DNA from: Mixta calida
Lineage (GTDB): Bacteria; Pseudomonadota; Gammaproteobacteria; Enterobacterales; Enterobacteriaceae
Reading direction: 5' to 3'
Assembly (NCBI RefSeq): GCF_002953215.1
Contig: NZ_CP026378.1
Coordinates: 912,540 to 976,539, forward strand
DNA: 64,000 nucleotides
Below are positions 20,557 through 29,239 of this stretch, one piece after another. The translations under genes and the position numbers were made by a program. The first letter of the stretch is position 1, and each line of letters opens with the position of its first letter. Under the pieces are notes generated by a model. That model made no database searches. It was not told the origin of the DNA and saw only the letters and a program-made list of their open reading frames with translations.

Positions 20557-21981
20557 ATGAGTACAGAGATTAAAACCCAGGTCGTGGTACTTGGGGCAGG
20601 TCCTGCAGGCTACTCTGCAGCCTTTCGTTGCGCTGATTTAGGTCTGGAGACCGTAATAGTAGAGCGTTACAGCACCCTCGGCGGTGTTTGCCTGAACGTC
20701 GGCTGTATCCCTTCTAAAGCGTTGCTGCACGTTGCGAAAGTCATTGAAGAAGCCAAAGCGCTGGCGGAACACGGCATCGTATTTGGTGAGCCGAAGACCG
20801 ACATTGACAAGATCCGCACCTGGAAAGAGAAAGTCATCAACCAGCTGACCGGCGGTCTGTCTGGCATGGCGAAAGGGCGTAAAGTTAAAGTTGTTACTGG
20901 TCTGGGTAAATTCACCGGCGCGAATACGCTGGTTGTCGAAGGCGAAAACGGCGCGACCACCATCAATTTTGATAACGCGATTATCGCGGCGGGTTCACGT
21001 CCAATTCAGCTGCCTTTCATTCCGCATGAAGATCCGCGCGTATGGGACTCTACGGCTGCGCTGGAGCTGAAAGAAGTGCCGAAACGCATGCTGGTCATGG
21101 GCGGCGGCATCATCGGTCTGGAAATGGGCACCGTTTACCATTCGCTGGGTTCAGAGATTGACGTGGTTGAGATGTTCGACCAGGTGATCCCGGCTGCCGA
21201 CAAAGATGTGGTTAAGGTCTTCACCAAGCGCATCAGCAAGAAATTCAATCTGATGCTGGAAACCAAAGTGACTGCGGTTGAAGCGAAAGAAGACGGCATC
21301 TACGTTTCCATGGAAGGCAAAAAAGCGCCGGCGGAAGCGCAGCGTTACGACGCGGTGCTGGTGGCTATCGGTCGCGTGCCGAACGGTAAAAACCTGGACG
21401 CTGGCAAAGCGGGCGTGGAAGTGGACGAGCGCGGCTTTATCCGCGTTGATAAGCAGATGCGCACCAACGTGCCGCACATCTACGCTATCGGCGATATCGT
21501 CGGTCAGCCGATGCTGGCGCACAAAGGCGTGCATGAAGGCCACGTGGCGGCAGAAGTTATCGCTGGTAAGAAGCACTACTTCGATCCGAAAGTCATTCCG
21601 TCCATTGCTTACACCGAGCCGGAAGTGGCATGGGTTGGCCTGACCGAGAAAGAAGCGAAAGAGAAAGGCATCAGCTATGAAACCGCCACCTTCCCGTGGG
21701 CGGCATCTGGCCGTGCGATCGCTTCCGACTGCGCTGACGGCATGACTAAGCTGATTTTCGACAAAGAAACCCATCGCGTTATCGGCGGGGCGGTTGTCGG
21801 CACCAACGGCGGCGAGCTGCTGGGTGAAATCGGCCTGGCAATTGAAATGGGCTGCGACGCCGAAGATATCGCGCTGACTATCCACGCTCACCCGACGCTG
21901 CACGAGTCGGTTGGCCTGGCGGCAGAAATCTTTGAAGGCAGCATCACCGATCTGCCTAACCCGAAAGCGAAGAAAAAGTAA
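20557..21981 (+). CDS. lpdA: Dihydrolipoamide dehydrogenase (E3)
   Basis: Lpd is the FAD flavoprotein that reoxidises lipoyl groups in the pyruvate, 2-oxoglutarate and glycine cleavage complexes. The 474-residue product has the FAD motif GAGPAGYSAAFRCADLG, redox disulfide GGVCLNVGCIPSK, the NAD site VMGGGIIGLEMGTVY and catalytic HAHPTLHES. A second ATG three bases upstream exists, but the AAGAGG spacing and family start (MSTEIKTQ) favour 20557. The 219 bp upstream contain GTTAACAATTCTGTAAA, which resembles the ArcA direct repeat. Confidence 0.98.
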   Translation: MSTEIKTQVVVLGAGPAGYSAAFRCADLGLETVIVERYSTLGGVCLNVGCIPSKALLHVAKVIEEAKALAEHGIVFGEPKTDIDKIRTWKEKVINQLTGGLSGMAKGRKVKVVTGLGKFTGANTLVVEGENGATTINFDNAIIAAGSRPIQLPFIPHEDPRVWDSTAALELKEVPKRMLVMGGGIIGLEMGTVYHSLGSEIDVVEMFDQVIPAADKDVVKVFTKRISKKFNLMLETKVTAVEAKEDGIYVSMEGKKAPAEAQRYDAVLVAIGRVPNGKNLDAGKAGVEVDERGFIRVDKQMRTNVPHIYAIGDIVGQPMLAHKGVHEGHVAAEVIAGKKHYFDPKVIPSIAYTEPEVAWVGLTEKEAKEKGISYETATFPWAASGRAIASDCADGMTKLIFDKETHRVIGGAVVGTNGGELLGEIGLAIEMGCDAEDIALTIHAHPTLHESVGLAAEIFEGSITDLPNPKAKKK

Positions 21982-22008
21982 GTCTTGCGCGGGTAAGAAC
22001 GACGCTAA

Positions 22009-22033
22009 CGGCTCCGAAAGGGGCCGTTTTTTT
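22009..22033 (+). terminator. Rho-independent terminator of lpdA
   Basis: A seven-base stem (CGGCTCC/GGGGCCG, GAAA loop, one G-U pair) is followed by seven T. The second CRISPR-leader copy begins at this T run. Confidence 0.9.
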
Positions 22034-22226
22034 ATTGGTCGGGAATAAAGGAAGGATAGGTTTATCCTGTGATGTTTTGCGATCAAGTAATAAAGGCTGG
22101 CGGGCGTCGGTTGTTATTCTCTAAAAAGTTTGTGAATCAAGATAATAGCGTTTTTAAAAAGTAGGATGGATGGGGGGATTTTTAAGCGTTATTTTTTGCT
22201 TTTGATATCATTGATATAAAATTAGC
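22034..22226 (+). promoter_or_regulatory. CRISPR type I-E leader, orphan copy B
   Basis: This AT-rich, non-coding stretch is visibly homologous to 821-1017, in the same orientation and in the same position relative to a gene terminator. It ends at an I-E repeat (22227). The TTTAGA end seen in copy A has diverged to AATTAGC. Function is inferred from position and similarity. Confidence 0.65.
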
Positions 22227-22255
22227 GCGTTCCCCGCGCTGGCAGAGATAAACCG
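22227..22255 (+). CRISPR. Single degenerate type I-E repeat
   Basis: A 29-base element beginning GCGTTCCCCGCGC and ending GATAAACCG. It differs from the enterobacterial I-E consensus at five positions and keeps the whole 3' handle. No further repeat is recognisable at the next 61-base step. Confidence 0.75.
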
Positions 22256-22263
22256 GCCGGATA

Positions 22264-22286
22264 CGGCGTCAGAATGACTGACGCCG
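22264..22286 (+). other. Hairpin in the place of the first spacer
   Basis: A perfect nine-base inverted repeat (CGGCGTCAG/CTGACGCCG, loop AATGA) occupies the position where a 32-base spacer would sit after the 22227 repeat. It has no T run. Confidence 0.6.
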
Positions 22287-22328
22287 GCTGTTCGGTGATT
22301 ACCGCAACGGATGACATGGCAGCGTATC

Positions 22329-22356
22329 AACAGGCCGGTTTTCTGGCCTGTTTTTT
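22329..22356 (+). terminator. Rho-independent terminator on the plus strand
   Basis: An eight-base stem (AACAGGCC/GGCCTGTT) is followed by T run on the plus strand only. The plus-strand gene upstream, lpdA, already has a terminator, so this one could end a short transcript from the leader-repeat region 22034-22328. Confidence 0.7.
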
Positions 22357-22382
22357 ATCTCCTGCTGCATTCGTCTGCAAGG

Positions 22383-24071
22383 CTAGAACGTTGTCCATCC
22401 CTCCTGCGGTTCTGACGTATTCAGCGGTTTTAGATCGGGCGCTTTGATGGCAGGCTTGTTCCCGTCCTGATCGTTCCGTTTAGACTGGCGACCTGTGCTG
22501 TTTATACGGAACACGGCAACCGCCTCCGTTAAGCGACCGGATAGTTCTTCCAGCGCAGCCGCTGCGGTGGCCGATTGCTCAACCAGTGAAGCGTTCTGCT
22601 GGGTCACCTGATCCATTTCTGAGACAGCGACAGCAATCTGATCGATACCCCGGCTCTGCTCTTCTGAAGCCGAGGCAATTTCGGACATGATGCCGGTCAC
22701 CTCGGTTACCGCTTTCACTATCTCGTTCATCGTTTCCCCTGCTGTGCTCACAAGGCTCGTCCCGGCTTCCACCTTGCTTGCGGACTCTTCGATCAGCCCC
22801 TTGATTTCTTTAGCAGCCTGCGCGCTGCGGTGCGCCAGATTACGGACTTCCCCTGCCACAACCGCGAATCCGCGCCCCTGCTCACCCGCGCGGGCTGCTT
22901 CCACCGCTGCATTCAGCGCGAGAATGTTTGTCTGAAAGGCAATGCCGTCAATTACGCTAATAATCTCAGAAATTTTCTGCGAGCTGGTGACGATATCATT
23001 CATGGTGCTGACTACGTTATCCACGACTGTGCCGCCGCGCTGGGCAATGCCGGTGGCATTACGTGCAAGCTTGCTTGCCTGAGCGGCATTTTCCGCGTTC
23101 TGCTTCACCGTCGCCGTCAGCTCCTCCATACTCGCTGCCGTTTCCTCCAGCGAGGCCGCCTGCTGCTCGGTTCGTGAGGAAAGATCGTTATTACCCTGTG
23201 AAATCTCACTCGCACCGCTAAAAATGGCGTCTGCGCTGTTGCGTACTTCCCCCACTGTCACCGTAAGCGCTGCCTGCATATTTCTCAGGCCTGCGGCCAA
23301 CTGCCCCATCTCATTGGTGCCGTCAACTTCAATTACGGAAACAAGATCCCCACCGGCAAAAGAGCGGATATTTTCGAGGAGTTTGTTGAGGGGAATAATG
23401 AGTATTTTCCGAAGCCCATACCAGGCGAGGAGGGCCATAAAAACGGTGAAAGAAAGCGTTGCAATCAGTATCCAGAGATTGACTTCATAATTACGTTGAA
23501 TGTTTTCAGTTCCCTGTAAAAGTTTTTCCCGGTTATTCTTGTAATACTGATTTAACTGTGTCTGAAAATCGTCCTGGTATTTTTGTGCAGGGTAATCCAG
23601 GAACTGCTGTATTTGCTTTTTCTCCAGCTGGATAGCCATTTCAGAAAGCGCTTTATGAAAGTCGGCATAGCTTCTATCTAACTGTTTAAACGCTTCTTTA
23701 TCCTGCGCCAGTCCGTTGAGTATATCATTATAGTCTTTCCAGAAACGTTCGGCGTTACTGAGGTAGCTTCTGCTGTCATGGATAAGCGAATGAAAAAGTG
23801 TGTTTATCTCATCCTGATTGTTATTATCTGCATATGCCTCAAGTGCAAGGAAATAAGTAGCTGCCCGGTTCAGGGCATTTCTTGTCTGTAATAATGCCGC
23901 CCATGACTGATTCAATGCCACCTGTTCGTTTTGGATAGTCTGCTGCTCATGAAAGGCATTATTTGCGTGTTTATTTCCAATGAGGGAAATCCCCCCGGTC
24001 GCCATTTGCAGCAAAGTAAATATCAGCAATACTGCAAACAATCCTGTAACAATTCGAATACGTTTCAGCAT
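22383..24071 (-). CDS. Methyl-accepting chemotaxis protein, Tsr-like
   Basis: A 562-residue transmembrane chemoreceptor: TM1 at residues 7-29, four-helix ligand domain, TM2 at 198-220, HAMP, then the methylation helices and the signalling tip with [18 protein letters not shown]. It ends GWTTF, a CheR/CheB-docking pentapeptide like NWETF of Tsr. The N-terminus is close to Tsr and keeps Arg64, Asn68 and Arg69 (LQTRNALNR), which bind the amino-acid carboxylate and amine. The residue matching Tsr Thr156 is Ala in FLDYPAQ, so ligand preference may differ. It is flanked by CRISPR remnants on both sides and preceded by a sigma-28 type promoter. Confidence 0.95.
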   Translation of the reverse strand: MLKRIRIVTGLFAVLLIFTLLQMATGGISLIGNKHANNAFHEQQTIQNEQVALNQSWAALLQTRNALNRAATYFLALEAYADNNNQDEINTLFHSLIHDSRSYLSNAERFWKDYNDILNGLAQDKEAFKQLDRSYADFHKALSEMAIQLEKKQIQQFLDYPAQKYQDDFQTQLNQYYKNNREKLLQGTENIQRNYEVNLWILIATLSFTVFMALLAWYGLRKILIIPLNKLLENIRSFAGGDLVSVIEVDGTNEMGQLAAGLRNMQAALTVTVGEVRNSADAIFSGASEISQGNNDLSSRTEQQAASLEETAASMEELTATVKQNAENAAQASKLARNATGIAQRGGTVVDNVVSTMNDIVTSSQKISEIISVIDGIAFQTNILALNAAVEAARAGEQGRGFAVVAGEVRNLAHRSAQAAKEIKGLIEESASKVEAGTSLVSTAGETMNEIVKAVTEVTGIMSEIASASEEQSRGIDQIAVAVSEMDQVTQQNASLVEQSATAAAALEELSGRLTEAVAVFRINSTGRQSKRNDQDGNKPAIKAPDLKPLNTSEPQEGWTTF

Positions 24072-24130
24072 ATAAAAATCTCCATCAGCCTTCCATGCGT
24101 TCTTTCTGTGAACGTTGATCGTTAAAGAAT

Positions 24131-24157
24131 CTATCGGCTTGCGAAAAAAAAACTTAC
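24131..24157 (-). promoter_or_regulatory. Sigma-28 (FliA) flagellar promoter of the chemoreceptor
   Basis: Read on the minus strand: GTAAGTTT, exactly 11 bases, GCCGATAG. The FliA consensus is TAAAGTTT-N11-GCCGATAA, so 6 of 8 and 7 of 8 positions agree with the correct spacing. It lies 60 bases before the chemoreceptor start, which ties the gene to the flagellar regulon. Confidence 0.85.
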
Positions 24158-24512
24158 ATTTTTTTTGTGATTTTTTTGCCTGTCAGGCGAGCGTGAGGGG
24201 ATGGTTTATATAGTTGCCGCATCACTTCATAAAGATGTGTAAAAAATAAATTCATGCAAAATTTCCTACTCTCTTTTTTAGGCGCTACGCAGAAAAAGAG
24301 GGCAGCGAACGGCTGGTTGGATCCAGCCGACGGCGATTAACTGTTCGTAAGCAGCTTACACACATCAGCGCTGATATTGACAACCGTTCCAGGGTAGGCG
24401 GAACAGATAGAATCGATGGTAGCTATGCATGATGCAATTTTTTCTGAAACCGCCTGTATGAGTACGGTTTGTGGTGAAGAAATAGCGCCACGCTCAGTTC
24501 AAAGCAAAAAAC
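24158..24512. other. Non-coding stretch between chemoreceptor promoter and CRISPR remnant
   Basis: I see no credible gene here. Short open frames have no ribosome site or family resemblance. GTTCGTAAGCAGCTTAC at 24343 weakly recalls an I-F repeat with a deletion, but the match is too poor to call. Confidence 0.5.
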
Positions 24513-24597
24513 ATGTTCTTCATGAGGGGATAAACCGGGATTGTCAGACAAGCTCTGGAGATGTCAGGGTGTTCCCCGCGTCAGCAGGAATAAACCG
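24513..24597 (+). CRISPR. Type I-E CRISPR remnant, two repeats and one spacer
   Basis: The first element (24513-24537) keeps the 3' half GGGGATAAACCG of an I-E repeat and has lost about four bases. A 31-base spacer (24538-24568) follows. The second repeat (24569-24597) is full length, begins GTGTTCCCCGCG and differs at three positions. No leader is recognisable upstream. The orientation is the same as at 1018 and 22227. Confidence 0.8.
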
Positions 24598-24659
24598 CTG
24601 GCTGAAATAGATGGCATTTTTATCAACGTAAGCGTTTAGGGGCAGGGAGAACAGACAGA

Positions 24660-24687
24660 GTTGACTGCCGCACAGGCAGCTTATGGC
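24660..24687 (+). repeat. Solitary type I-F CRISPR repeat remnant
   Basis: The first 24 bases (GTTGACTGCCGCACAGGCAG then CTTA) match the I-F repeat found intact at 50608-50755 with two mismatches; the last four bases have diverged. It lies 62 bases after an I-E repeat. No second repeat is clear 60 bases away. The following 24688-25013 is AT-rich and without a recognisable gene. Confidence 0.65.
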
Positions 24688-25048
24688 AGCGGCTCTACCA
24701 AAGAAATAAACAGGCGATATAAAAGCGCAGCCTTTTGCCTGTACTGCTGTTGGAGAATTTCAATAAACCCCCTCTATCTTGCAGCGCAATGTAATTAACT
24801 AAAACTATTTATATATGACAAACAGTGATTTCTTATAGCAAAATGTATATTTTATTACCTTCTGTTGCTACTACCTGATTTTTACTGTCATAAATAATTC
24901 CCAAAGTCGCAATAATTATCAAACATCTTTTTGCTGGTTCTGTCTCTGCAATAACCTCTTTGATATAAGGCAAATGAAATTATTTTTATCAGAAATTTCT
25001 GTTAATGCTGTTCTATAATTTACCCATTAACCAGAAGGAGTAAATTTT

Positions 25049-25552
25049 ATGAGCTTTGATAAACATGATATTAGCGGTTTAGTGGGTAAACATCTGGTCT
25101 ATACTTATGATAATGGTTGGAACTATGAAATTTACGTCAAAAATAATGCAACGGTAGATTATCGCATTCACAGCGGTCTGGTCGGTAACCGTTGGGTGAA
25201 AGATCAGCATGTTTACCTGGCGCGCCTTGCCAGCGATGTTTACAAAATTTCCTGGACGGAGCCTACCGGCACCGATGTCAGCCTGAGCGTGAACCTCGCC
25301 GACAAAGTGTTTCATGGCACCATCTTCTTCCCGCGTTGGGTAATGAATAACCCGGAAAAAACCGTCTGCTTCCAGAACGAACATCTCGATGAAATGGCCA
25401 GCTACCGTGAAGCAGGTCCGGCCTATCCGACTGAAGTGATCGATGAGTACGCCACGCTGACCTTTATCCGCGACGTGGGTGAAAATGACGATAGCATCAT
25501 TAACTGCCCGGCCAGTGAACTGCCCGCCAACTTTCCTGAAAACCTGAAATAA
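25049..25552 (+). CDS. padC: Phenolic acid decarboxylase PadC
   Basis: PadC decarboxylates hydroxycinnamic acids (p-coumaric, ferulic, caffeic) to vinyl phenols without cofactors, a detoxification trait of plant-associated bacteria. The 167-residue lipocalin-like protein has the family core with its catalytic residues: Tyr18 and Tyr20 (LVYTYDNGW), Arg39 (VDYRIHSG) and Glu71 (SWTEPTGTDVS). AAGGAG precedes ATG 25049 and TATAAT lies at 25014-25019 without a good -35, as in activated promoters. No PadR or LysR regulator is adjacent. The AT-rich upstream and lack of an E. coli counterpart suggest acquisition. Confidence 0.96.
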   Translation: MSFDKHDISGLVGKHLVYTYDNGWNYEIYVKNNATVDYRIHSGLVGNRWVKDQHVYLARLASDVYKISWTEPTGTDVSLSVNLADKVFHGTIFFPRWVMNNPEKTVCFQNEHLDEMASYREAGPAYPTEVIDEYATLTFIRDVGENDDSIINCPASELPANFPENLK

Positions 25553-25656
25553 ACGGAGCGCCTGGCTGGCCCAAAAATATCTTTCTTTGCAGCAGAGAAT
25601 ATTGCGGTAAAGCGTAATGTTGCAATGCGTGCCCGTTTGCAAAGCCCCAAGTTTAT

Positions 25657-25696
25657 AACCCCGACCTGACAATATATCAGGCCGGGGTTATTTTTT
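25657..25696 (+). terminator. Rho-independent terminator of padC
   Basis: A 13-pair stem with one A-C mismatch (AACCCCGACCTGA/TCAGGCCGGGGTT) is followed by A and six T, about 105 bases after the padC stop. Confidence 0.85.
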
Positions 25697-25811
25697 AGAA
25701 TAATATTTGCCAGCGGTGGTATTAATTATAGTCTGACAAAAGTGATTATTTCCCGTGGACGGCGTGATAAAAACAAAAGCCGCTCAGGAAAAGGTTTGAA
25801 CACACTTTATC

Positions 25812-28499
25812 TCAGAACCACTCGCCATAGCGACGCATATAAATCGTTTTCACGCCCTGGCTTAACAGACAATAGCCGAGCAGCGTGGCGACCAGCCACG
25901 GGAAGTAGCTTAACGGCAGCGCCTGTAAACCAAAAGTGGCGGCCAGCGGCGAGAAAGGCAGCGTGACGCCGATAACCACCACCGCCAGCGTTGTTAGCAT
26001 AATCGGCCAGCTGGCGCGCGCCTGGATAAACGGAATCTGGCGCGTACGCAGCATATGCACCACCAGCGTCTGGGAAAGGAGCCCTTCAATAAACCAGCCG
26101 GACTGAAACAGTCCCTGATGATCGATGCTGTTGGCGCCGAAAACATGCCACATCAATGCGAATGTCGTGATATCAAAAATTGACGACAGCGGGCCCATCC
26201 ACAGCATAAAGCGTCCGATATTGCGCGCATCCCATTTACGCGGGCGTTGCAGAAAGGATTTGTCCATCCGGTCCCAGGGCAGTGCCAGTTGGGAGATATC
26301 ATAAATCAAATTCTGTAACAGTAGCTGAATGGCCAGCATCGGCAGAAAAGGAATAAAGGCGCTGGCGACCAGCACGGAAAAAACATTGCCGAAGTTCGAG
26401 CTGGCGGTAATGTTCAGATATTTAATGATATTGCCGAAGGTCTGGCGACCGGTGACAACCCCCTGTTCCAGTACCAGCAGGCTTTTTTCCAGCAGAATAA
26501 TACCTGCGGCCTGGCGAGCAATATCGCTGGCGCCGTCGACGGAGATCCCGACGTCGGCGGCGCGCAGCGCTGCGGCGTCGTTAATGCCGTCGCCGAGAAA
26601 GCCAACGGTATGTCCCTGCTGTTGCAGCAATCTGACCACGCGCGCCTTTTGCGCCGGCGTGATACGGGCGAACAGCGTATGCTGCGTCGCCCGCAGCGCC
26701 AGCTGCGCATCATCAAGCTGGTCGATCTCTTCGCCCAGCAGCGGCTCGCCTGCTTCCAGACCGACGTCGCGGCAGATTTTAATGCTGATCGCGGCGCTGT
26801 CGCCGGTCAGCACCTTAATCGCCACGCCTTTTTCCTGTAGCGCCTGAATCGCTGCTGCCGCGCTCTCTTTTGCCGGGTCGAGGAAAGTAAGCATGCCGTA
26901 CAACGTTAAATCGCACTCGTCCTCAGCGGTTAAATGCTGATACCACCCGGTGGCGCCGGTTTCACGCTTGCCTATCAGCAGCACGCGGTAGCCTTCTTCG
27001 TTCAAACGCGCCGCCCGATCGCGCAGCCTGTTACGCCACGCGTCATCCAGCGGCTGCCGTTGTCCGTCGATACAAACGTGAGTGGAGACCGCCAGCATCT
27101 CCTCCAGCGCGCCCTTGCAGATTAAAAGGTGCTGGCCCTGCTCATCTGCAACCATTACCGACAAACGGCGGCGCTCAAAATCAAACGGCAGCTCATCAAT
27201 TTTACGCCAGTGCTGGGGTAAATCATGACGATGGCGCGTAAACGCCAGCACCGCGCGATCCATCAGGTTTTTATGGCTGCTCTGATGGCGGCTGTTCAGC
27301 CAGGCCAGCGTCAGCACCTGATGATCGCTGTTGCCCTGTAGATCAATATGCCGATCCAGCACAATTTGGTCTTCGGTCAGCGTCCCGGTTTTATCGGTGC
27401 AAAGCAGATCCATGGCGCCGAGATTTTGAATCGCCTCCAGGCGCTTCACCACCACTTTACGGCGCGCCATCGCCATGGCGCCTTTCGCCAGGTTGGTGCT
27501 GACGATCATCGGCAGCATTTCCGGCGTGAGTCCGACCGCAACCGCCAGCGCGAAAAACGTGGCGTCAAGCCAGTCGCCTTTGGTAAAGCCGTTCAGCAGC
27601 AGCACAACCGGCACCATCAGCGCCATAAAACGGATCAGCAGCCAACTTACGCTGTTAACGCCGCGATCGAAGGCGGTAGGCGCGCGCTCGCCGACCAGTT
27701 TACGCGCCAGAGAGCCAAACCAGGTGCGGCTGCCGGTAACGACCACCACCGCCGTAGCGGCGCCGCTGGCGACATGCGTGCCCATCAGGCACACGGAAGC
27801 GGCCTTAAACAATGCGCTTTCACTCAGCGGCTGTACGGCATTTACAGGCGTCAGCCGACACGATTTTTCTACCGGCAGCGCTTCACCGGAAAGGGCGGAC
27901 TGGCTCACCAGCAGGTCGCGCGCGGCCATGAGCTTAATATCCGCCGGAATCAGATCGCCTGCCGCGAGCAGAATAATATCGCCCGGCACCAGATCCCGCT
28001 GCGGCACCTCGACAATTTGCGGGGATACGCCGTTATCTTTTCGACGCAGCACGCTGACGCGGGTAGTCATCAGCGCGCGCAGCGCATCCGCCGCTTTATT
28101 ATTGCGGAACTCCTGCCAGAAGCGCAGCAGGGCGCTAAGCAGCACCATGGTCAACATAATGGTGATGCCGGTCAGATCGGTCTCCTCACCCTGACGCAGC
28201 GGCAGCCAGTAATCGGTGAAAAAGCTAATGAAGGTCAGCCCCAGCAGCACATAAATAAAGGGGTTGTTAAATGCTGTCAGCAACTGCCAAAGCGGATGAG
28301 GCGCCTGTTCATTGGCGACCTCGTTGGCGCCGTAGCGCGCCTGGCGCTCAAGAACCTGTTTATGGGTTAATCCGCGCTCGCTGCTCTGTAAACGCAGCAG
28401 CGTGGTTTCAGCAAGAACGCCAGCTTCATCGCCGATCGGCAGGCGTCGTTGAGCCGCAGCAGCGCGCTGACGCGCCGCCAGATTGATGGTCTGAGTCAT
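25812..28499 (-). CDS. mgtA: Magnesium-importing P-type ATPase MgtA
   Basis: MgtA imports Mg2+ at low external magnesium under PhoPQ control. The 895-residue protein (E. coli 898) is a P3B ATPase: N-terminal actuator with SALSGEALPVEK, phosphorylation site CTDKTGTLTEDQ, nucleotide domain with LTGDSA, hinge GDGINDAAALR and about ten membrane helices. The start at 28499 lies 90 bases after a 17-codon leader ORF and a strong RNA hairpin, the arrangement by which mgtL controls mgtA in Salmonella and E. coli. I did not find a convincing PhoP box. Confidence 0.96.
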   Translation of the reverse strand: MTQTINLAARQRAAAAQRRLPIGDEAGVLAETTLLRLQSSERGLTHKQVLERQARYGANEVANEQAPHPLWQLLTAFNNPFIYVLLGLTFISFFTDYWLPLRQGEETDLTGITIMLTMVLLSALLRFWQEFRNNKAADALRALMTTRVSVLRRKDNGVSPQIVEVPQRDLVPGDIILLAAGDLIPADIKLMAARDLLVSQSALSGEALPVEKSCRLTPVNAVQPLSESALFKAASVCLMGTHVASGAATAVVVVTGSRTWFGSLARKLVGERAPTAFDRGVNSVSWLLIRFMALMVPVVLLLNGFTKGDWLDATFFALAVAVGLTPEMLPMIVSTNLAKGAMAMARRKVVVKRLEAIQNLGAMDLLCTDKTGTLTEDQIVLDRHIDLQGNSDHQVLTLAWLNSRHQSSHKNLMDRAVLAFTRHRHDLPQHWRKIDELPFDFERRRLSVMVADEQGQHLLICKGALEEMLAVSTHVCIDGQRQPLDDAWRNRLRDRAARLNEEGYRVLLIGKRETGATGWYQHLTAEDECDLTLYGMLTFLDPAKESAAAAIQALQEKGVAIKVLTGDSAAISIKICRDVGLEAGEPLLGEEIDQLDDAQLALRATQHTLFARITPAQKARVVRLLQQQGHTVGFLGDGINDAAALRAADVGISVDGASDIARQAAGIILLEKSLLVLEQGVVTGRQTFGNIIKYLNITASSNFGNVFSVLVASAFIPFLPMLAIQLLLQNLIYDISQLALPWDRMDKSFLQRPRKWDARNIGRFMLWMGPLSSIFDITTFALMWHVFGANSIDHQGLFQSGWFIEGLLSQTLVVHMLRTRQIPFIQARASWPIMLTTLAVVVIGVTLPFSPLAATFGLQALPLSYFPWLVATLLGYCLLSQGVKTIYMRRYGEWF

Positions 28500-28566
28500 C
28501 TCAGTTACTCCAAATGATACGCACCCCGATCCCGCTCAAAATGAGATCGCGGCAAAATATGAGATG

Positions 28567-28612
28567 GCGTTGCAGAGAAAGGGAGTAGGTTACTCAGCTC
28601 CTGTGCAACGCG
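28567..28612 (-). promoter_or_regulatory. Leader RNA hairpin of mgtA
   Basis: Nested inverted repeats: outer eight-base stem (GCGTTGCA/TGCAACGC), inner five-base stem (GAGTA/TACTC). The structure spans the 3' half and stop of the leader ORF, so translation of the leader peptide would compete with its formation. Confidence 0.65.
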
Positions 28613-28643
28613 TTTTACGTTGCATACAAGGGGGTTCGTCCAT
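28590..28643 (-). CDS. Putative 17-residue mgtA leader peptide (MgtL-like)
   Basis: A short ORF, MDEPPCMQRKTRCTGAE, starts at ATG 28643 after a strong AAGGAG with six-base spacing and ends 90 bases before mgtA. Known MgtL peptides are also 17 residues with early prolines, and stalling at low proline or low Mg2+ lets mgtA transcription proceed. This peptide differs in sequence but has the same length, place and a Pro-Pro pair at residues 4-5. It overlaps the leader hairpin. The function is inferred from these parallels. Confidence 0.6.
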   Translation of the reverse strand: MDEPPCMQRKTRCTGAE

Positions 28644-29107
28644 GACGTCTCCTTAACCGCCGTAAGGCGATAACAGATTCAGCGCTGTAAGAGTCAGCGT
28701 AAGGCGAGCCGTTACGTTAATCCGTAATGGCGAAAAGAGGCCGCTTATAGCCTGGGGGAAAAAGTGCGCGGCGATACATTAACATCAGGTTCATCTCTCA
28801 GGGGGTTAAAACGCAGACGAACCGAAAGCTCGCTGCCTGCCTGGCGGCAAGCGGCTGGCTTGCCTGTTAGATCGAATAAGTAAGCAAAAAAGGGCTCCTG
28901 CTAATAAACGGCGCTAAGTATAAAAAGATTCAGACGCTGGGTAAATTCGCAGCCTTAACCGCTCCTCAACGGGAAAGACATTTTTTCCTTAACAAAAACG
29001 CCTCAGCCATAAATTAATTTTATCGTTAAAAAGTTGAAAAAGCGCTGCGGCAGGCGTTTCGCCGGGGAAACGGCTTTGATAAATAATGTTGCTTTTTTGT
29101 AAACGCA
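28644..29107. other. Divergent control region between mgtA leader and acnB promoter
   Basis: No gene is recognised. The left part must carry the mgtA promoter. The stretch 28980-29107 is AT-rich. I looked for PhoP half-site pairs (GTTTA repeats) and found none with proper spacing. Confidence 0.5.
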
Positions 29108-29136
29108 TTAACAACAGCAGCAAATCCTGCTATGCT
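29108..29136 (+). promoter_or_regulatory. Sigma-70 promoter of acnB
   Basis: TTAACA, 17 bases, TATGCT: close to consensus with ideal spacing. The transcript would carry a 5' leader of about 95 bases before the GTG start, comparable to E. coli, where RyhB acts on the acnB leader. Confidence 0.65.
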
Positions 29137-29239
29137 GGCGGACGCGAAACCGGGCACCTTACCCTACATAAGCATCCAACAGATCGCCGTGAAAAAAGGT
29201 GGCCGGAAAGCCCTATACAATGAGAGCGAGGAGAACGTC

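Noticed and set aside
24343-24359. GTTCGTAAGCAGCTTAC as a shortened I-F repeat
   Set aside because: It needs two deletions to align, and its distance from the clear I-F remnant is not a multiple of 60.
24735-24752. Inverted I-F repeat fragment (TGCCTGTACTGCTGTT)
   Set aside because: Only nine contiguous bases match and the orientation is opposite; chance cannot be excluded.
28644-29000. PhoP box before the mgtA leader
   Set aside because: GTTTA-like half sites occur, but no pair has the required five-base spacing.
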